64,000 nucleotides of DNA from Bombella pollinis (GCF_026385485.1 NZ_JANIDX010000008.1:22198-86197), one strand, 5' to 3'; counted from the first letter of the stretch, positions 28,349-39,178 are shown. Notes: generated by a model from the letters alone, not told the origin. A program made the numbers and translations.

Positions 28349-31321
28349 CTATCCGTGCGTCATAAAAAACGCTGCTAACCGCTCCACTGGCATCCCCAAA
28401 GGGATGATCTGCCCCCATTGCGGCCCAGCTTGCTTAATCCGCGCAGCAGAAGCCCCAATATCAAACCCCACCACAGCCAAACCAGCCTGCCATAACCATC
28501 CCAACGCATAACACCATGTTTCTGGCGCGATTGAGGCAATAAAGCCGATATCTGCATCCGCATCTCGCAACAACGCCATTGTATCAGCTTCCTCATACGC
28601 ACCTGTCACGCTTACCCCCGCTTGCAAAAGAGCATCGTCATCATGTGTGCCCCCAATCAATATCAAATGCAGAGGCAAAGCATGCTTTTGGATATACTGC
28701 CCTAGTGTCAAAATAACGTCATATCCTTTCCACCGGCTAATACCGCCGAGAATCACAATCCGTCTTGGCCGCCCCCGTACTAAAAAGTAATCCTTTACTA
28801 ACAGCGCGGAGCGAGCATGTATCGTTTGGTCATCCTCCAAAGCTTCACAGATAATGGACCTTGTAAGCGACACATGACGTGCCAAGCGTTTTGCTGCATC
28901 CTCACTAGGGGCTACAATCCGGCGCGCTGCGTTTAATTCCTTTGTTGAGCGAGCAATTAAAGCGGGCAGACTTATCGCCTCATCCAACGGGACATTGCCC
29001 TCTGCCAAGCACGCCTCACACCCGGTGAGAGACGGCTCCCCACAATAACGCCCTTCCTCATTACACAAAGCGATACGGGGGCAGAACCATATATGATCAT
29101 GCACATAGACCTCATATGGCACACCCAATTTATGATGCAGCTGCCGCATCCCCGGCTCATGCCCTAATAAATGATGCCAAATGACACATTCCACCCCCAT
29201 CTCCTGCAAAAAGGCCACCAAAATGGGATAGTCCTCTGGCAAAGCGAAACGAAGATTAGGGACCACAAGCCCCTCAACCGGACTTACAACCCGGCACCCC
29301 TCCATCGTGGGCTCGATAATGAACGGTAAAAGCCCCGCTTTACATAAACGCACCGCATGTTCACGCACGGCGCGCGCGACACCCCCACCGCCCCGATGTT
29401 GGAGCAACACCACCGCGCTGGAGAAACGCACCCGATGCTGGGCCATGCGCTGCCAATCCAACTGCCGCCAGAAAACACGCAGCGGCTCCACCTGCTTCCA
29501 CCGCTGGATCGCGGCATCATAACCGGGATAAAGGCGATTCAGAATCGTAAGATTCCGCTGCAAAAGCGGGCTGCCTTCGGCCCCGAAAGAGCCATGACCA
29601 TAATGCAGAACATACACATCCGCCCCCACAAGATGCGTAAAACCTGCCTCACTAGCCCTTAGGCAGAAATCATTTTCCTCCCCATAACCTTGCGCAAAAT
29701 ACGCCCCTCGTAATCGTCCTACCGCTTTAAGACACGCAGCCGAAACAGCCATGCAAAACCCATTTGCTGTCGGTAAGCTCACATGAAGTGGCATGGCCTC
29801 CGCTTGTTGTTGGCACAGCGCATCTAGCGCGGCGGCTTCTTGCACAGATGGAGCGGGATTGTCACGATTCGGCACCGGGTAAGAGGTCAACCCGCCTGCA
29901 TTAGAGAGCGGCGTGACCGTCCCCACCCCCGCTTGGCCCAACCAACGGCGCAATCGTTCTACCCACGGGCCAAAGACAAGCGTATCGCTATTAAGCCAAA
30001 TGACATCCCACCCCTCTGGCACCAAAGCAAGGCCGGTATTAATGCTCTCCACAAACCCTTGATTACGCTCATGACGCTTAATCCGCACACGCCCCTCTTG
30101 TGCGAGAGAGAGGAGATACGTACGCAAAGCTACCTCTGGGGACGCATCATCAATAATAATAACCCGGCATGAAGGGGGAATGGTCGCTAACACGCTTTCT
30201 ACACAAGCTTGCACCATAGCTTTATCCCGATAAACAGGGATAATCACCGCGCATCCCGCTGCTACCGTGCTTTGCTGCCCCTTGCCCACATACTTACGCG
30301 CCTTCCGGCAACCTTCCCGCGTCCAGCCTTTCCGCTTATTCCCGGTAGATGAGGGCGATTGCATCAACTGCACAAGGGCCGGGTCTAACGGCGCGCCCTG
30401 TAACAACCTGCCATAACCATCATAAAAGCCCGTCCGCTTTACCGCTAAGTCTGGCCATGCTTCATAGGGAAGGTAAAACCCATAAGGACGCTGCAAAAGA
30501 GCCGTGCTGCTAAAGCCCTCCGCTAGCCCCTCTATCTTTATCGGTACTTCATGACCATCCACCCTAATAGTGGGCACAGCCCCCGGCTCTCCGGGGTACC
30601 ATAACCATCCGCGTACCCCTTGGGCCTCTGGCGTGATGAGGGAATGGCAGCGTATCACGGCCTGAAGGTCAATCTGGCCTCCTAACATAGTATGGCCATC
30701 ACAAATAATATGGAGGCGTTCCCCACGCCACCACGGGCCTTTCTGTTGAGGGACATGCTCTGCGAGGTCATACATACCACTAGAGAACGGCCCTAAAGGG
30801 ACATCATCTAAAAACACCGTCACCAGTTTTCTAACGCGCAGCCATAACACCCCCGCGCACGACAATGATGCCCATCCAACAGCCTTTATAGAGGCTACAA
30901 TGCCATCCATGAGCACATCATGCCCGTCCCCAAGGCTATTACGCGCTAAAAGCTGCGCCATAACGCGCGCAGCATCCACCGCACGTCCTTGCTGCGATAA
31001 CACGCCTGCAAGGGCCAATCCCGTTTCTCTCACCCCAGATTGACCCCATAAATCCTCTAACCGAGGAAGGGCCTTGGCCAAAAACCCTCCCTCCCATAAC
31101 GCCATAGCGTATGTGAAGCTAAGCGTAGCAGCCCGACCAGAGAGACGCTCAGCCCGCCCTAGCCAGAATAACCCATCCTCCAACTCCCCCTGCTTGATGC
31201 ACGCCATCCCTTTGGTGAACATCTTGTGCAACTCTTGGAGATGCTGCGCCTCCCAACGCGCTTCCTCCTGCGGGGTACAAAACCGCCCATAACCGGGAAT
31301 AAACGTAACAGGTGTCTTCAC
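28349..31321 (-). CDS. Multidomain glycosyltransferase (TPR-like + GT2 + GT4)
   Basis: A 990-residue cytosolic protein. Residues 20-160 form helical TPR-like repeats. A GT2 domain is seen at CAVIIPVYRDKAMVQACVESV with IIDDAS, WLNSDT and GYGEENDFCLRASEAG. The C-terminal third is GT-B/GT4-like, from VLLQHRGGGGVARAVREHA to RRIVILGGISRWKGYDVI and IGFIASIAPETWCYALG. Such fusions build complex glycans or modify large adhesins. It overlaps the SEL1-repeat gene by 4 bp, so the two are translationally coupled. Confidence 0.87.
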   Translation of the reverse strand: MKTPVTFIPGYGRFCTPQEEARWEAQHLQELHKMFTKGMACIKQGELEDGLFWLGRAERLSGRAATLSFTYAMALWEGGFLAKALPRLEDLWGQSGVRETGLALAGVLSQQGRAVDAARVMAQLLARNSLGDGHDVLMDGIVASIKAVGWASLSCAGVLWLRVRKLVTVFLDDVPLGPFSSGMYDLAEHVPQQKGPWWRGERLHIICDGHTMLGGQIDLQAVIRCHSLITPEAQGVRGWLWYPGEPGAVPTIRVDGHEVPIKIEGLAEGFSSTALLQRPYGFYLPYEAWPDLAVKRTGFYDGYGRLLQGAPLDPALVQLMQSPSSTGNKRKGWTREGCRKARKYVGKGQQSTVAAGCAVIIPVYRDKAMVQACVESVLATIPPSCRVIIIDDASPEVALRTYLLSLAQEGRVRIKRHERNQGFVESINTGLALVPEGWDVIWLNSDTLVFGPWVERLRRWLGQAGVGTVTPLSNAGGLTSYPVPNRDNPAPSVQEAAALDALCQQQAEAMPLHVSLPTANGFCMAVSAACLKAVGRLRGAYFAQGYGEENDFCLRASEAGFTHLVGADVYVLHYGHGSFGAEGSPLLQRNLTILNRLYPGYDAAIQRWKQVEPLRVFWRQLDWQRMAQHRVRFSSAVVLLQHRGGGGVARAVREHAVRLCKAGLLPFIIEPTMEGCRVVSPVEGLVVPNLRFALPEDYPILVAFLQEMGVECVIWHHLLGHEPGMRQLHHKLGVPYEVYVHDHIWFCPRIALCNEEGRYCGEPSLTGCEACLAEGNVPLDEAISLPALIARSTKELNAARRIVAPSEDAAKRLARHVSLTRSIICEALEDDQTIHARSALLVKDYFLVRGRPRRIVILGGISRWKGYDVILTLGQYIQKHALPLHLILIGGTHDDDALLQAGVSVTGAYEEADTMALLRDADADIGFIASIAPETWCYALGWLWQAGLAVVGFDIGASAARIKQAGPQWGQIIPLGMPVERLAAFFMTHG

Positions 31322-33102
31322 GATACCGCGGGGGCAGAAGACGATGACGGCATCTCCTCCAACAAGGCTTTCGCACGTTCAACCCCTTGTTGAGCGGCCT
31401 GTGTCAACCAGTAGCGGGCTTGCTCTACATCTTGCTCACCGCCTAGGCCTTTAAGCCAATAACGCCCCAACATCATCTGCCCTAAACCATGACCCCGTTG
31501 TGCGGCTTCCTCAAAATAATGCCGCGCACGGGGCAGGTCGGCAGGGACATTATGCCCACCCCCATACATCGCCCCAAGGGAGAAATACGCCTCTACCAAG
31601 CCACCCTCTGCCGCTTGATGATACAGCTCCAACGCGCGGGCATGATCCTTTATGCCATTCACCTGCCCCGTCACAAAAATCTGCGCCACACTCGCGCAAG
31701 CTTCTGGCATACCCTGCCGCGCGGCTTTCTCCATCCACATCAGCCCATAACGCTGATTTTTGGTTACACCGCGCCCCTCAAATAACATACGGCCATACCA
31801 ATATTGAGCATTCACCACACCTTCCCGCGCAAGCCCAAACCAATGGAAGGCATGCCGCTCATCCGCTGTCGCCCCAATCCCTTGGGCTAAACAGACGCCC
31901 AAATTAAACGCCCCTAAAAGGTCACCCCCCTCTGCTTGCTGCCGCAACCGTTTATGAAGGTCCGCTCGCTCCTCATCAGGACGCACAACACCTGCGAGTA
32001 CAAGATTCCCAAAATCTGCATCGGCATGCTTATCACCCCGCATGGCCGCAAAATTAAACCAATGCGCCGCTTTGGCCTCATCCCGCACAACGCCTGTCCC
32101 GGTAAGATATAACACCGCTAGAACACGCGCCGCTGATGTATGATTTTGCTCAGCAGCAAGCTCATACCACCGGGCGGCCTCCATAGGGCGATGAAGAAAA
32201 TCCTCCCCACGGATATATAAATCCCCTAATAAGGCCGCGGCCTCCGGGTCTCCCCCATAAGCAGCCCGGCGCAACCATGTTTCCGCTTGCACAGGGTTAG
32301 GCGTAACCCCAACACCTTTCAGCAACATCAAGCCATAACGTGCTTGGGCTGACGGAATCTCTAACTCTGCGGCTTGCTTATAATAGGCTGCTGCTTTTTC
32401 GGCATCACGCTTCTGCCCGCCAACACCATGCTCATACAGCCAGCCCATCGCCGCATTGGCGATTCCCACACCACCATCTGCTGCCCGCTGCACCAAAGCC
32501 ATCGCATAAGCACGCTGAGCATCATCTACAGCTTCATCCAGCAGGATAAGCCCTAGCCCCAAAGCTGCTTGTAAGGACCCGCCCCGCACAGCTTGCCCAT
32601 ACCAATGCCGTGCAGCCTCATTATCCCGCACATCTTCAGGGCCATGATTAAAAATATGCCCTAATAAAGCTTGGGATTCGACATGCCCTGCCTCAGCCCC
32701 ACGCTCCGCCCAAAAACGGGCCTGCGTAAAGTTAGGCGCGTATCCTTCCTCCTCACCTTCCTGAGCGGGGTCATAAAGCCCTCTCTCCACAGCAGCAGGG
32801 GTTGTAGGGTCAAAATCAGACGGTAACCCCATGGCGCATAAGGTCGCCAAGGTAAAGCAGGCCTCTACCAACCCTGCTGCTGCCGCGCGATACGTCCATC
32901 GGGCTCCTTCCTCCAACGAAGGCGGCGTGCCTTGCCCAGCAAGATAGCATTGCCCGACCTTATACGCTGCCTCTGGCACACCAGAGCCTGCCAGCCGCGC
33001 TAGGAGGGAGAAGGCTTGCGTGGCCTTCCCCCGCTCTTGCAACCGCTGAGCACGATTCAGCTTACGGGGAACGGAGTTAAAAAATTCAAAACGGCCCGCC
33101 AT
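31318..33102 (-). CDS. SEL1-repeat (tetratricopeptide-like) protein
   Basis: A 594-residue protein made of about fourteen SEL1 repeats, recognised by recurring A-x-x-x-G-x-G-V-x-x-D/N patterns such as YEHGVGGQKRDAEKAAAYYKQA and YLTGTGVVRDEAKAAHWFNFA. These alpha-solenoids bind other proteins. No signal peptide is evident, so it is probably cytosolic. It lies between the type I secretion adaptor (15 bp gap) and the coupled glycosyltransferase, suggesting a scaffold or chaperone for modification before export; that role is inference. Confidence 0.88.
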   Translation of the reverse strand: MAGRFEFFNSVPRKLNRAQRLQERGKATQAFSLLARLAGSGVPEAAYKVGQCYLAGQGTPPSLEEGARWTYRAAAAGLVEACFTLATLCAMGLPSDFDPTTPAAVERGLYDPAQEGEEEGYAPNFTQARFWAERGAEAGHVESQALLGHIFNHGPEDVRDNEAARHWYGQAVRGGSLQAALGLGLILLDEAVDDAQRAYAMALVQRAADGGVGIANAAMGWLYEHGVGGQKRDAEKAAAYYKQAAELEIPSAQARYGLMLLKGVGVTPNPVQAETWLRRAAYGGDPEAAALLGDLYIRGEDFLHRPMEAARWYELAAEQNHTSAARVLAVLYLTGTGVVRDEAKAAHWFNFAAMRGDKHADADFGNLVLAGVVRPDEERADLHKRLRQQAEGGDLLGAFNLGVCLAQGIGATADERHAFHWFGLAREGVVNAQYWYGRMLFEGRGVTKNQRYGLMWMEKAARQGMPEACASVAQIFVTGQVNGIKDHARALELYHQAAEGGLVEAYFSLGAMYGGGHNVPADLPRARHYFEEAAQRGHGLGQMMLGRYWLKGLGGEQDVEQARYWLTQAAQQGVERAKALLEEMPSSSSAPAVS

Positions 33103-33117
33103 GACTATACCCTCCCT

Positions 33118-34614
33118 TTATGAGGGTTCCTTCATACCATCTGTTGCAATCGGCACAGCACGACTAAACAGATATTCCAGAATCGTCCGCTTACCAACAT
33201 CAATATCCGCCGTAATGGGCATACCAGGGCTTGGATGGAAGAAGGACGGCTGACCATGCAACGTATATTTATCAATCTTCAACCGAACACGATAGAAAAT
33301 CGCTGCTCCGCCTGACTTCATCAACGCAGATGGGTCTATCCCTGCGCGGATATTCCCCTCCACCATCTCCGGCGGCAAGAACGTATCGGCACTAATAAGC
33401 CGAACCGTCCCTTTAGCCCCGCCATATTGCACATAAGGAAAGCTCGCGAATTTAATAATCGCATGATGCCCCTCCCGCACATAGGCACTATCCTGCGGGC
33501 TCATAATCGCCTCAACTTCCATCCCTGTATCGGTTGGCTCCAACGTCATCACCCGCATAGTGGGCGAAACCATAGACCCAACAGAAATCGGCGCAATGGT
33601 AAGGACAATTCCATTTGCTGGCGCACGAAGGTCAATATCCTTTTGGGCTTCACGGCCCTTACGATATTGGCTTCTCAACTGGTCCAGTTTTCGCTCATCT
33701 GTCACAAGCTGGTTATAAATGCTCACCATCCATGAGTGGACATAGCTATCACGCTGAGCTTGGAGAGCTATAAGGCGGTTTTGTGTTCCCCCCACTTCCT
33801 GCTGAGCAGCAATGAGAAGCCGCTCTGTATCCATCACAGCATCTTGCGCCCCAAGGGTAGATAAGCGAGAGCCTACAGCCTCCTTCTGTTCACGTTGGCG
33901 CATATCCAGCACAGCACGCGTTACACGCAGCTTGCTGCTATACATCGCGACATTGCCCTTAGCGGCCTGCAAATCATTCTGCATCCCTGCAATGCGGCGA
34001 TCATAATCCTGCAAATGCGCTTGATAATCAGCCTGCATTTTAAGGAAGACTTCCTGCTGCTGGAGGGAGGCAGGGACATTCATATCCACATGATATGTCT
34101 GATTGCTCGCCTGCGCTTTAAGCCGTACCACCTCTGCTTGGAGAGAGAGCATCTGAGCGGAAAGATTCTCCATATCCGCATCGCTCAATGTAGGATCCAG
34201 CCGCGCCATAACCTGCCCTTTACGGACATATTGCCCCACACTGACATTGATCGTCTTTACACGCCCCATAGCTGAGGGCTGAATAATCGCAATAGGCTCT
34301 GTCGAAATAAGCCGCCCAGTCGCCGTAACCACCTTATTAACCGGAAACAACCCCATCGCTGCAATAGAGGCTAAGACCAACGAACCAACAATCCAAACGA
34401 TATAACGAGCCGAAGCCGTCATGGGCATATTAACAAGCCCTAACGTTGGGGAGTGGAACTCCAACAACGCAACGGGCATGTCATGCGGGGCGTACGGATC
34501 ATCTGCCTTACGCGGGCCCTTTACGCTTACTGCCTCCATAGAGGTATCAGACACATCTTCCCGCGTGCCTCCATCGCGCTGGGGGGCGGGGCTGGTCGAT
34601 TTATGATTACTCAT
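33118..34614 (-). CDS. Type I secretion membrane fusion protein (HlyD family)
   Basis: A 498-residue inner-membrane-anchored periplasmic adaptor. One span (IVWIVGSLVLASIAAMGLFPV) follows a cytosolic tail of about 70 residues. A first lipoyl half (ATGRLISTEPIAIIQPSAMGRV), a long coiled-coil hairpin, the second half (RAPANGIVLTIAPISVGSMV) and the HlyD C-terminal barrel follow. It links the ABC exporter at 34614 to an outer-membrane channel not encoded here. Start and stop codons of the two genes touch. Confidence 0.93.
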   Translation of the reverse strand: MSNHKSTSPAPQRDGGTREDVSDTSMEAVSVKGPRKADDPYAPHDMPVALLEFHSPTLGLVNMPMTASARYIVWIVGSLVLASIAAMGLFPVNKVVTATGRLISTEPIAIIQPSAMGRVKTINVSVGQYVRKGQVMARLDPTLSDADMENLSAQMLSLQAEVVRLKAQASNQTYHVDMNVPASLQQQEVFLKMQADYQAHLQDYDRRIAGMQNDLQAAKGNVAMYSSKLRVTRAVLDMRQREQKEAVGSRLSTLGAQDAVMDTERLLIAAQQEVGGTQNRLIALQAQRDSYVHSWMVSIYNQLVTDERKLDQLRSQYRKGREAQKDIDLRAPANGIVLTIAPISVGSMVSPTMRVMTLEPTDTGMEVEAIMSPQDSAYVREGHHAIIKFASFPYVQYGGAKGTVRLISADTFLPPEMVEGNIRAGIDPSALMKSGGAAIFYRVRLKIDKYTLHGQPSFFHPSPGMPITADIDVGKRTILEYLFSRAVPIATDGMKEPS

Positions 34615-36872
34615 CAGTCCTGCCCTCCTGCGGGGTGATTATCGTCTCGCGCCGCCCCGCGTGAGGGGGACGATTCTGCTGCTTCTAAATGCCGATTTTG
34701 CTGTAACCAGAGTGTTCGATACACATCACAACGCTCCAACAAGGTTTCATGTGGAGCAATATCCACAACACGCCCTTGGTCAAGAACAGCAATTTGGTCA
34801 CATTTCACCAAAGAGGAGAGGCGATGGGAAACAATCACCATCGTCCGCCCCTTTGCCAGATTTTGCAAATTCGCATTCACCAAAGCTTCTGATTCCGGGT
34901 CCAGAGCGGAGGTTGCTTCATCCAAAATCATCAATTTAGGGTCGGAAATCACAGCACGCGCAATCGCCAAACGCTGCCGCTGCCCACCGGAAATATTGGT
35001 AGAGCCTTCCTCAATCCACGTCTCATAGCCCGCAGGCATACGCTCAATAAACTCCTCCGCTCCAGCTAGGCGGGCTGCACGGATAACATCATCCAACGTC
35101 AAACCCGGTCGCCCGGCGGTGATATTATCGTGAATCGTGCCGCGAAAGAGGAAGTTATCCTGCAACACAACACCAAAAGACCGCCGCAAATAATGCAAGT
35201 TAATCTCGCGCAAATCGACCCCATCGAGACGGAGATACCCTTGATAATTACGACTCACCCCCTGCAACAGGCGCGTAATGGTAGATTTACCGGATCCAGA
35301 CCGCCCCACAAGGCCGAGCATCGTCCCCGCAGGAACCTCAAAATTAACATCAGACAGGGCCTTATTAGCCGCCCCCGGATAGGTAAAGTTGATGCTATCA
35401 AAACTAAGAGCCCCTTTGATAACAGGGCGCATCCCATGAGTAAGAGCGTATGTTTCTGTCGGCTGGTTCAATACCGCTCCCGCTTCCCCAAGCGAAACCG
35501 TAACTTCATTGATGGATTCCATCAATTTAGCCAAACTCACCAGCGGGGCGGCGACACGTCCGCCCAGCATCATAAAGGCCATAAGTGCACCGCCCTGCAT
35601 CGTGTCAGAATCGGTAAGAACCAAATAAGCCCCCACTAGGATAATCCCACGATTAATGAACATATTGAGCGGCTGCACCAACGTATTCACCCAATTAGAC
35701 AAACGCTGGGAGGCTAACCGCCAATGAATCACCGTGGCCGTGCGCTCATCCCACTCTGCCCGCCTTGTGGCCTCTAAAGCGAGCGTCTTAACCGTCCGAA
35801 TCCCCGCAACAGTCTCATATAAAGTCGCCCCGCGCTGCATCTCTGCCCGCACCATCTTCCCAGCAACGCGGCTAACAACGGGGAGCATGATAACAACAAT
35901 CAACCCGATGCCCCCAGCACAAAGCAGGGTCAACCACGCCATAGTGGAGCTCATATAAAAGAGAACGGGCATCACAACCATTAGCATGAACATATCAAGC
36001 AGGGTGTTCATCACCTGCCCGGTCATAAAGTCACGTACTTTGAAGATGGAATGAAAGCGGCCTAGCACCTCACCAGCCTGCTGCCGCTCGTAGAACTCCA
36101 ACGGCAGAGCCAACAGACGGTTAAACGCATGGAGGGAGATACGCGCATCAATGCGCGTTGTGACAATGAGCATCAGCTCTTGCCGAGCATAAGTCAGCAA
36201 AATCTCATACAAGCTGAGAATCAACACAAAACCACTCAAAGAGACCAATGTCGCCATAGAGTGATAATTGATAACCCTATCAACCACCTGCATGACAATC
36301 ATCGCTGGGAAAAGCCCCAACACACTGACAATCATAGAGGCAAAGATAATATCCCGCAGGCCTTTCTTCTCCCGCAGGACCATCTTGGCAAACCAATAGA
36401 AGTCGAACACCGCATCGGATTCCGACTCATCAGACCGCCGTTTGATAAGAACAACATCGCCCGTCCAAAGCTGCATCAGCCGCAGCTCATCGACAGGGAC
36501 AGGCGGCTCTCCTTCCCCCTTCAACGGGTCACGCAGCCAAACAATCCCTTTCTCTGGGTCCGTACGGACTAGCAGGCCCGCAGAGCCATCACGAAAGAGA
36601 AGCACCACTGGCGGCGTATAGCCTAACTTGACAAGGTACCGCCACCGCAGGCGCATCCCCTTGGCAACCGCCCCATAATCCCGCAACCAACGCACCAATG
36701 TCGCTGGAGAGGGGGACGATTCCCCCGGCTCTGCCGCGAAGTCGCGTAGATCCAGCTCTATACCATGGTAACGCGCTGCGGCCATAACAGCCCGTAGGCG
36801 AATATAGACCGGATTTACCCGCTCGGCCTTCTGCCCAGAAGCCTGCTTGCCAGTTGGGGGCTGGTTCTCCAC
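34614..36872 (-). CDS. Type I secretion ABC exporter with degenerate C39-like domain
   Basis: A 752-residue half-transporter that exports a protein substrate in one step through the cell envelope. The N-terminal 130 residues have the C39 peptidase fold but no catalytic cysteine (RLRAVMAAARYHGIE at the usual place), so it is a HlyB-like docking domain rather than a protease. Six membrane spans follow. The ATPase has Walker A GRSGSGKST, signature NISGGQRQRLAIARAV and Walker B LMILDEATSALD. It heads the operon. No RTX-type substrate gene is in the window. Confidence 0.93.
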   Translation of the reverse strand: MENQPPTGKQASGQKAERVNPVYIRLRAVMAAARYHGIELDLRDFAAEPGESSPSPATLVRWLRDYGAVAKGMRLRWRYLVKLGYTPPVVLLFRDGSAGLLVRTDPEKGIVWLRDPLKGEGEPPVPVDELRLMQLWTGDVVLIKRRSDESESDAVFDFYWFAKMVLREKKGLRDIIFASMIVSVLGLFPAMIVMQVVDRVINYHSMATLVSLSGFVLILSLYEILLTYARQELMLIVTTRIDARISLHAFNRLLALPLEFYERQQAGEVLGRFHSIFKVRDFMTGQVMNTLLDMFMLMVVMPVLFYMSSTMAWLTLLCAGGIGLIVVIMLPVVSRVAGKMVRAEMQRGATLYETVAGIRTVKTLALEATRRAEWDERTATVIHWRLASQRLSNWVNTLVQPLNMFINRGIILVGAYLVLTDSDTMQGGALMAFMMLGGRVAAPLVSLAKLMESINEVTVSLGEAGAVLNQPTETYALTHGMRPVIKGALSFDSINFTYPGAANKALSDVNFEVPAGTMLGLVGRSGSGKSTITRLLQGVSRNYQGYLRLDGVDLREINLHYLRRSFGVVLQDNFLFRGTIHDNITAGRPGLTLDDVIRAARLAGAEEFIERMPAGYETWIEEGSTNISGGQRQRLAIARAVISDPKLMILDEATSALDPESEALVNANLQNLAKGRTMVIVSHRLSSLVKCDQIAVLDQGRVVDIAPHETLLERCDVYRTLWLQQNRHLEAAESSPSRGAARDDNHPAGGQD

Positions 36873-37125
36873 AGAATATCCTTACCTTATCTCGTCTACT
36901 ATGATGGGGTTTATACGTACACACCCCTAGTTCATACTCTATTAAGCGCGAAATCTATAATGTGTCACCCCAGACAGCAAGGGCACAAAACCATTCCTAC
37001 CCCTTTTTAGCCTATATGACCCTCCTTTCATTTTACAAACAGCCTCCCTATGTGACAAAAAACGGCCTCTAGGCCTTCATCCCTCCCTCAACTCCTCGCC
37101 GCTCAGCTATCCAAAGGTAGCCGTC

Positions 37126-38607
37126 ATGCTCACAACCCCACTTTATACACGCCATTTATCAGACTTCTTCCATAAGCCCATCACTCCATTACCGCCGCCT
37201 GCCCCACAGATTATCGCCCTTAATGAGACCTTAGCCCATGATTTAGGGTTGGATGTGGCCTGGCTACACTCCCCTGCGGGAATTGCCTTTCTCAGCCAAG
37301 GGCTTTTGCCCACCCCATCCCCCCAAAGCCCCGTTGCGACCGCTTATGCTGGGCATCAGTTTGGCCAATTTGTACCCTCTCTGGGCGATGGCCGCGCCGC
37401 CCTCATTGCCGATTGCCAAGACCAAAACGGCACTATGATGGAACTCCAAATTAAAGGAAGCGGGCGGACCCCCTTCTCCCGTGGAGGGGACGGTAAAAAC
37501 ACACTCGGCCCTGCCCTGCGTGAATATATCGTCAGCGAGGCTATGCATGCCCTTAACATCCCCACAACACGCGCCCTAGCAGTCCTCACCACGGGAGAAA
37601 CAATAGAGCGCAATAGTGGCCCTGTCCCCGGTGCGCTCATCGTCCGAGTAGCACGCAGCCATATCCGGGTAGGCAGCTTCCAATATGCTGCTGCTCATGG
37701 CGGGTTAGAGCGTGTGCGTGACGTAGCGGATTTTACAATCCAACGGCTTTTCCCCCATCTTGCTGAGGAGGATGGACCAACACGTTATTATAATCTGCTG
37801 AAACTGGTTATCCAAAAACACGCAGCCCTCACTGCCCGCTGGATGGAGGTCGGCTTCATCCATGGGGTGATGAATACCGATAATTGCGCCCTCTCTGGCG
37901 AAACTCTCGATTACGGTCCTTGCGCCTTTATGGACCGTTTCGACCCGATGAAGCATTTCAGCTTTATTGATAAAGATGGCCGCTACGCTTATGGCCGCCA
38001 ACCAGCTCTTGCCCTCTGGAATCTTAGCCGCTTAGCAGAATGTCTCTTTCCTTTGTTCGATGAAGATGAACACCGCGCTATTGAGCAAGCACAAGAGGCC
38101 CTGCATGAGTTTGATCACCTCTTTCATCATAACTGGCTCTCAGGCTTTCGCCGTAAACTAGGTCTTGAGAAGCAAGACGAGCACGATATTCGCCTATTAG
38201 AACATCTGTTAGAAACCATGCATACTGGCCAAGCAGACTTCACCAATATATTCCGTATGCTTAGCTCTACATCCGTGGCGGTGGAAGGACACTATCATGA
38301 TGTACGAGACTTATTCCCCACTAATAAAGGCCATTTTGACCTCTGCCGAACAGAGCTGCTCCACCGCCTTACGCTAGAAGAACGCTCCCCCAAGGCACGG
38401 CAAGAGGCCATGCAGGCCACTAATCCGCGCATTATCCCGCGTAATCATCAAATAGAAAACGCACTTTCCCAAGCTCTCAAAGGGGACTATCAACCCTTCC
38501 ATCGCCTGCATGAGGCCCTCAAAACCCCCTTTGCCGAGGCAGACGATGCCCTTACTGTCACCCCCTCACCAGAGGAGGAAGTGCGTTACACATTCTGCGG
38601 CACATAA
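37126..38607 (+). CDS. selO: SelO/YdiU-family protein adenylyltransferase
   Basis: A pseudokinase-fold enzyme of 493 residues. Known SelO proteins transfer AMP to Ser/Thr/Tyr of redox-related proteins. Diagnostic segments include AYAGHQFGQFVPSLGDGRA, ELQIKGSGRTPFSRGGDGK (nucleotide lysine), HGVMNTDN (inverted catalytic loop) and YGPCAFMD (metal site). It ends in FCGT, with a cysteine near the C-terminus where eukaryotic homologues carry selenocysteine. It stands alone, with 250 gene-free bases before it. Confidence 0.95.
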   Translation: MLTTPLYTRHLSDFFHKPITPLPPPAPQIIALNETLAHDLGLDVAWLHSPAGIAFLSQGLLPTPSPQSPVATAYAGHQFGQFVPSLGDGRAALIADCQDQNGTMMELQIKGSGRTPFSRGGDGKNTLGPALREYIVSEAMHALNIPTTRALAVLTTGETIERNSGPVPGALIVRVARSHIRVGSFQYAAAHGGLERVRDVADFTIQRLFPHLAEEDGPTRYYNLLKLVIQKHAALTARWMEVGFIHGVMNTDNCALSGETLDYGPCAFMDRFDPMKHFSFIDKDGRYAYGRQPALALWNLSRLAECLFPLFDEDEHRAIEQAQEALHEFDHLFHHNWLSGFRRKLGLEKQDEHDIRLLEHLLETMHTGQADFTNIFRMLSSTSVAVEGHYHDVRDLFPTNKGHFDLCRTELLHRLTLEERSPKARQEAMQATNPRIIPRNHQIENALSQALKGDYQPFHRLHEALKTPFAEADDALTVTPSPEEEVRYTFCGT

Positions 38608-38635
38608 GTAAGGTATGGGTCAGCGCAACCGAGAT

Positions 38636-39178
38636 TTATTGCGTTAAATCCCGCGCACGCCGCATAGCTTGCTCTAACCCTCGCGTAGAGAAAAGCAGCT
38701 TGACCGGCTGACCAGAAAAACTCAACGCCGTAAATGTCCCGATATTATCTTTTAAAAGCGTGCGCCATTGCCCATCATCAAATGTAAGAGGCACAAGGCA
38801 ACCTGTCGGCAAACAGGTCGAGAAGGAATAAATATCCCCTACCGGCTGAGAGGCGTTGGTTAGGGTTAACCCATGCAATAAATCCAACCCAAAGGAGACC
38901 GTCACCACACCACGCACTTGCTCGCCATCAGGCTCTAGCCGTAAACTCATCACACTCTTATGAGTATGAACATCAATCGCCCTTTGCGTCGCCACACATT
39001 TGACCTCACCGCTTTTATTAGTCCCACCCGGTGCTTGGCAGGCAAGCTGCCAATCTTGATAGGTCTCTCGTAGAAATGGCACCTTATCAGGCAAGCTTGT
39101 TGCTGCATGAGATACCGAGGCAACCCCCAGCACTAGCAGGCTAAACACGCCATATTTTATAAGCTGCCTCATCATCAT
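38636..39178 (-). CDS. Invasion-associated locus B (IalB) family periplasmic protein
   Basis: 180 residues from ATG 39178, where GGGAGAGGG lies upstream and a clean signal peptide (IKYGVFSLLVLGVASVSHA) follows. A longer frame starts inside the upstream gene and is rejected. The mature part shows the family layout YQDWQLAC..., a conserved cysteine pair (STCLPTGCLVPL) and DNIGTFTALSFSGQPVKLLFS. The family is named from Bartonella but is widespread in non-pathogenic Alphaproteobacteria; its function is unclear. A second member begins at 64000. Confidence 0.82.
   Translation of the reverse strand: MMMRQLIKYGVFSLLVLGVASVSHAATSLPDKVPFLRETYQDWQLACQAPGGTNKSGEVKCVATQRAIDVHTHKSVMSLRLEPDGEQVRGVVTVSFGLDLLHGLTLTNASQPVGDIYSFSTCLPTGCLVPLTFDDGQWRTLLKDNIGTFTALSFSGQPVKLLFSTRGLEQAMRRARDLTQ

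Noticed and set aside
37050..37085. GGCCTCTAGGCC palindrome near selO as a terminator
   Set aside because: The loop would be only two to four bases, and no minus-strand gene ends there.
36873..37125. tRNA or other RNA gene in the gene-free region before selO
   Set aside because: No cloverleaf, no CCA end and no recognisable conserved RNA motif.
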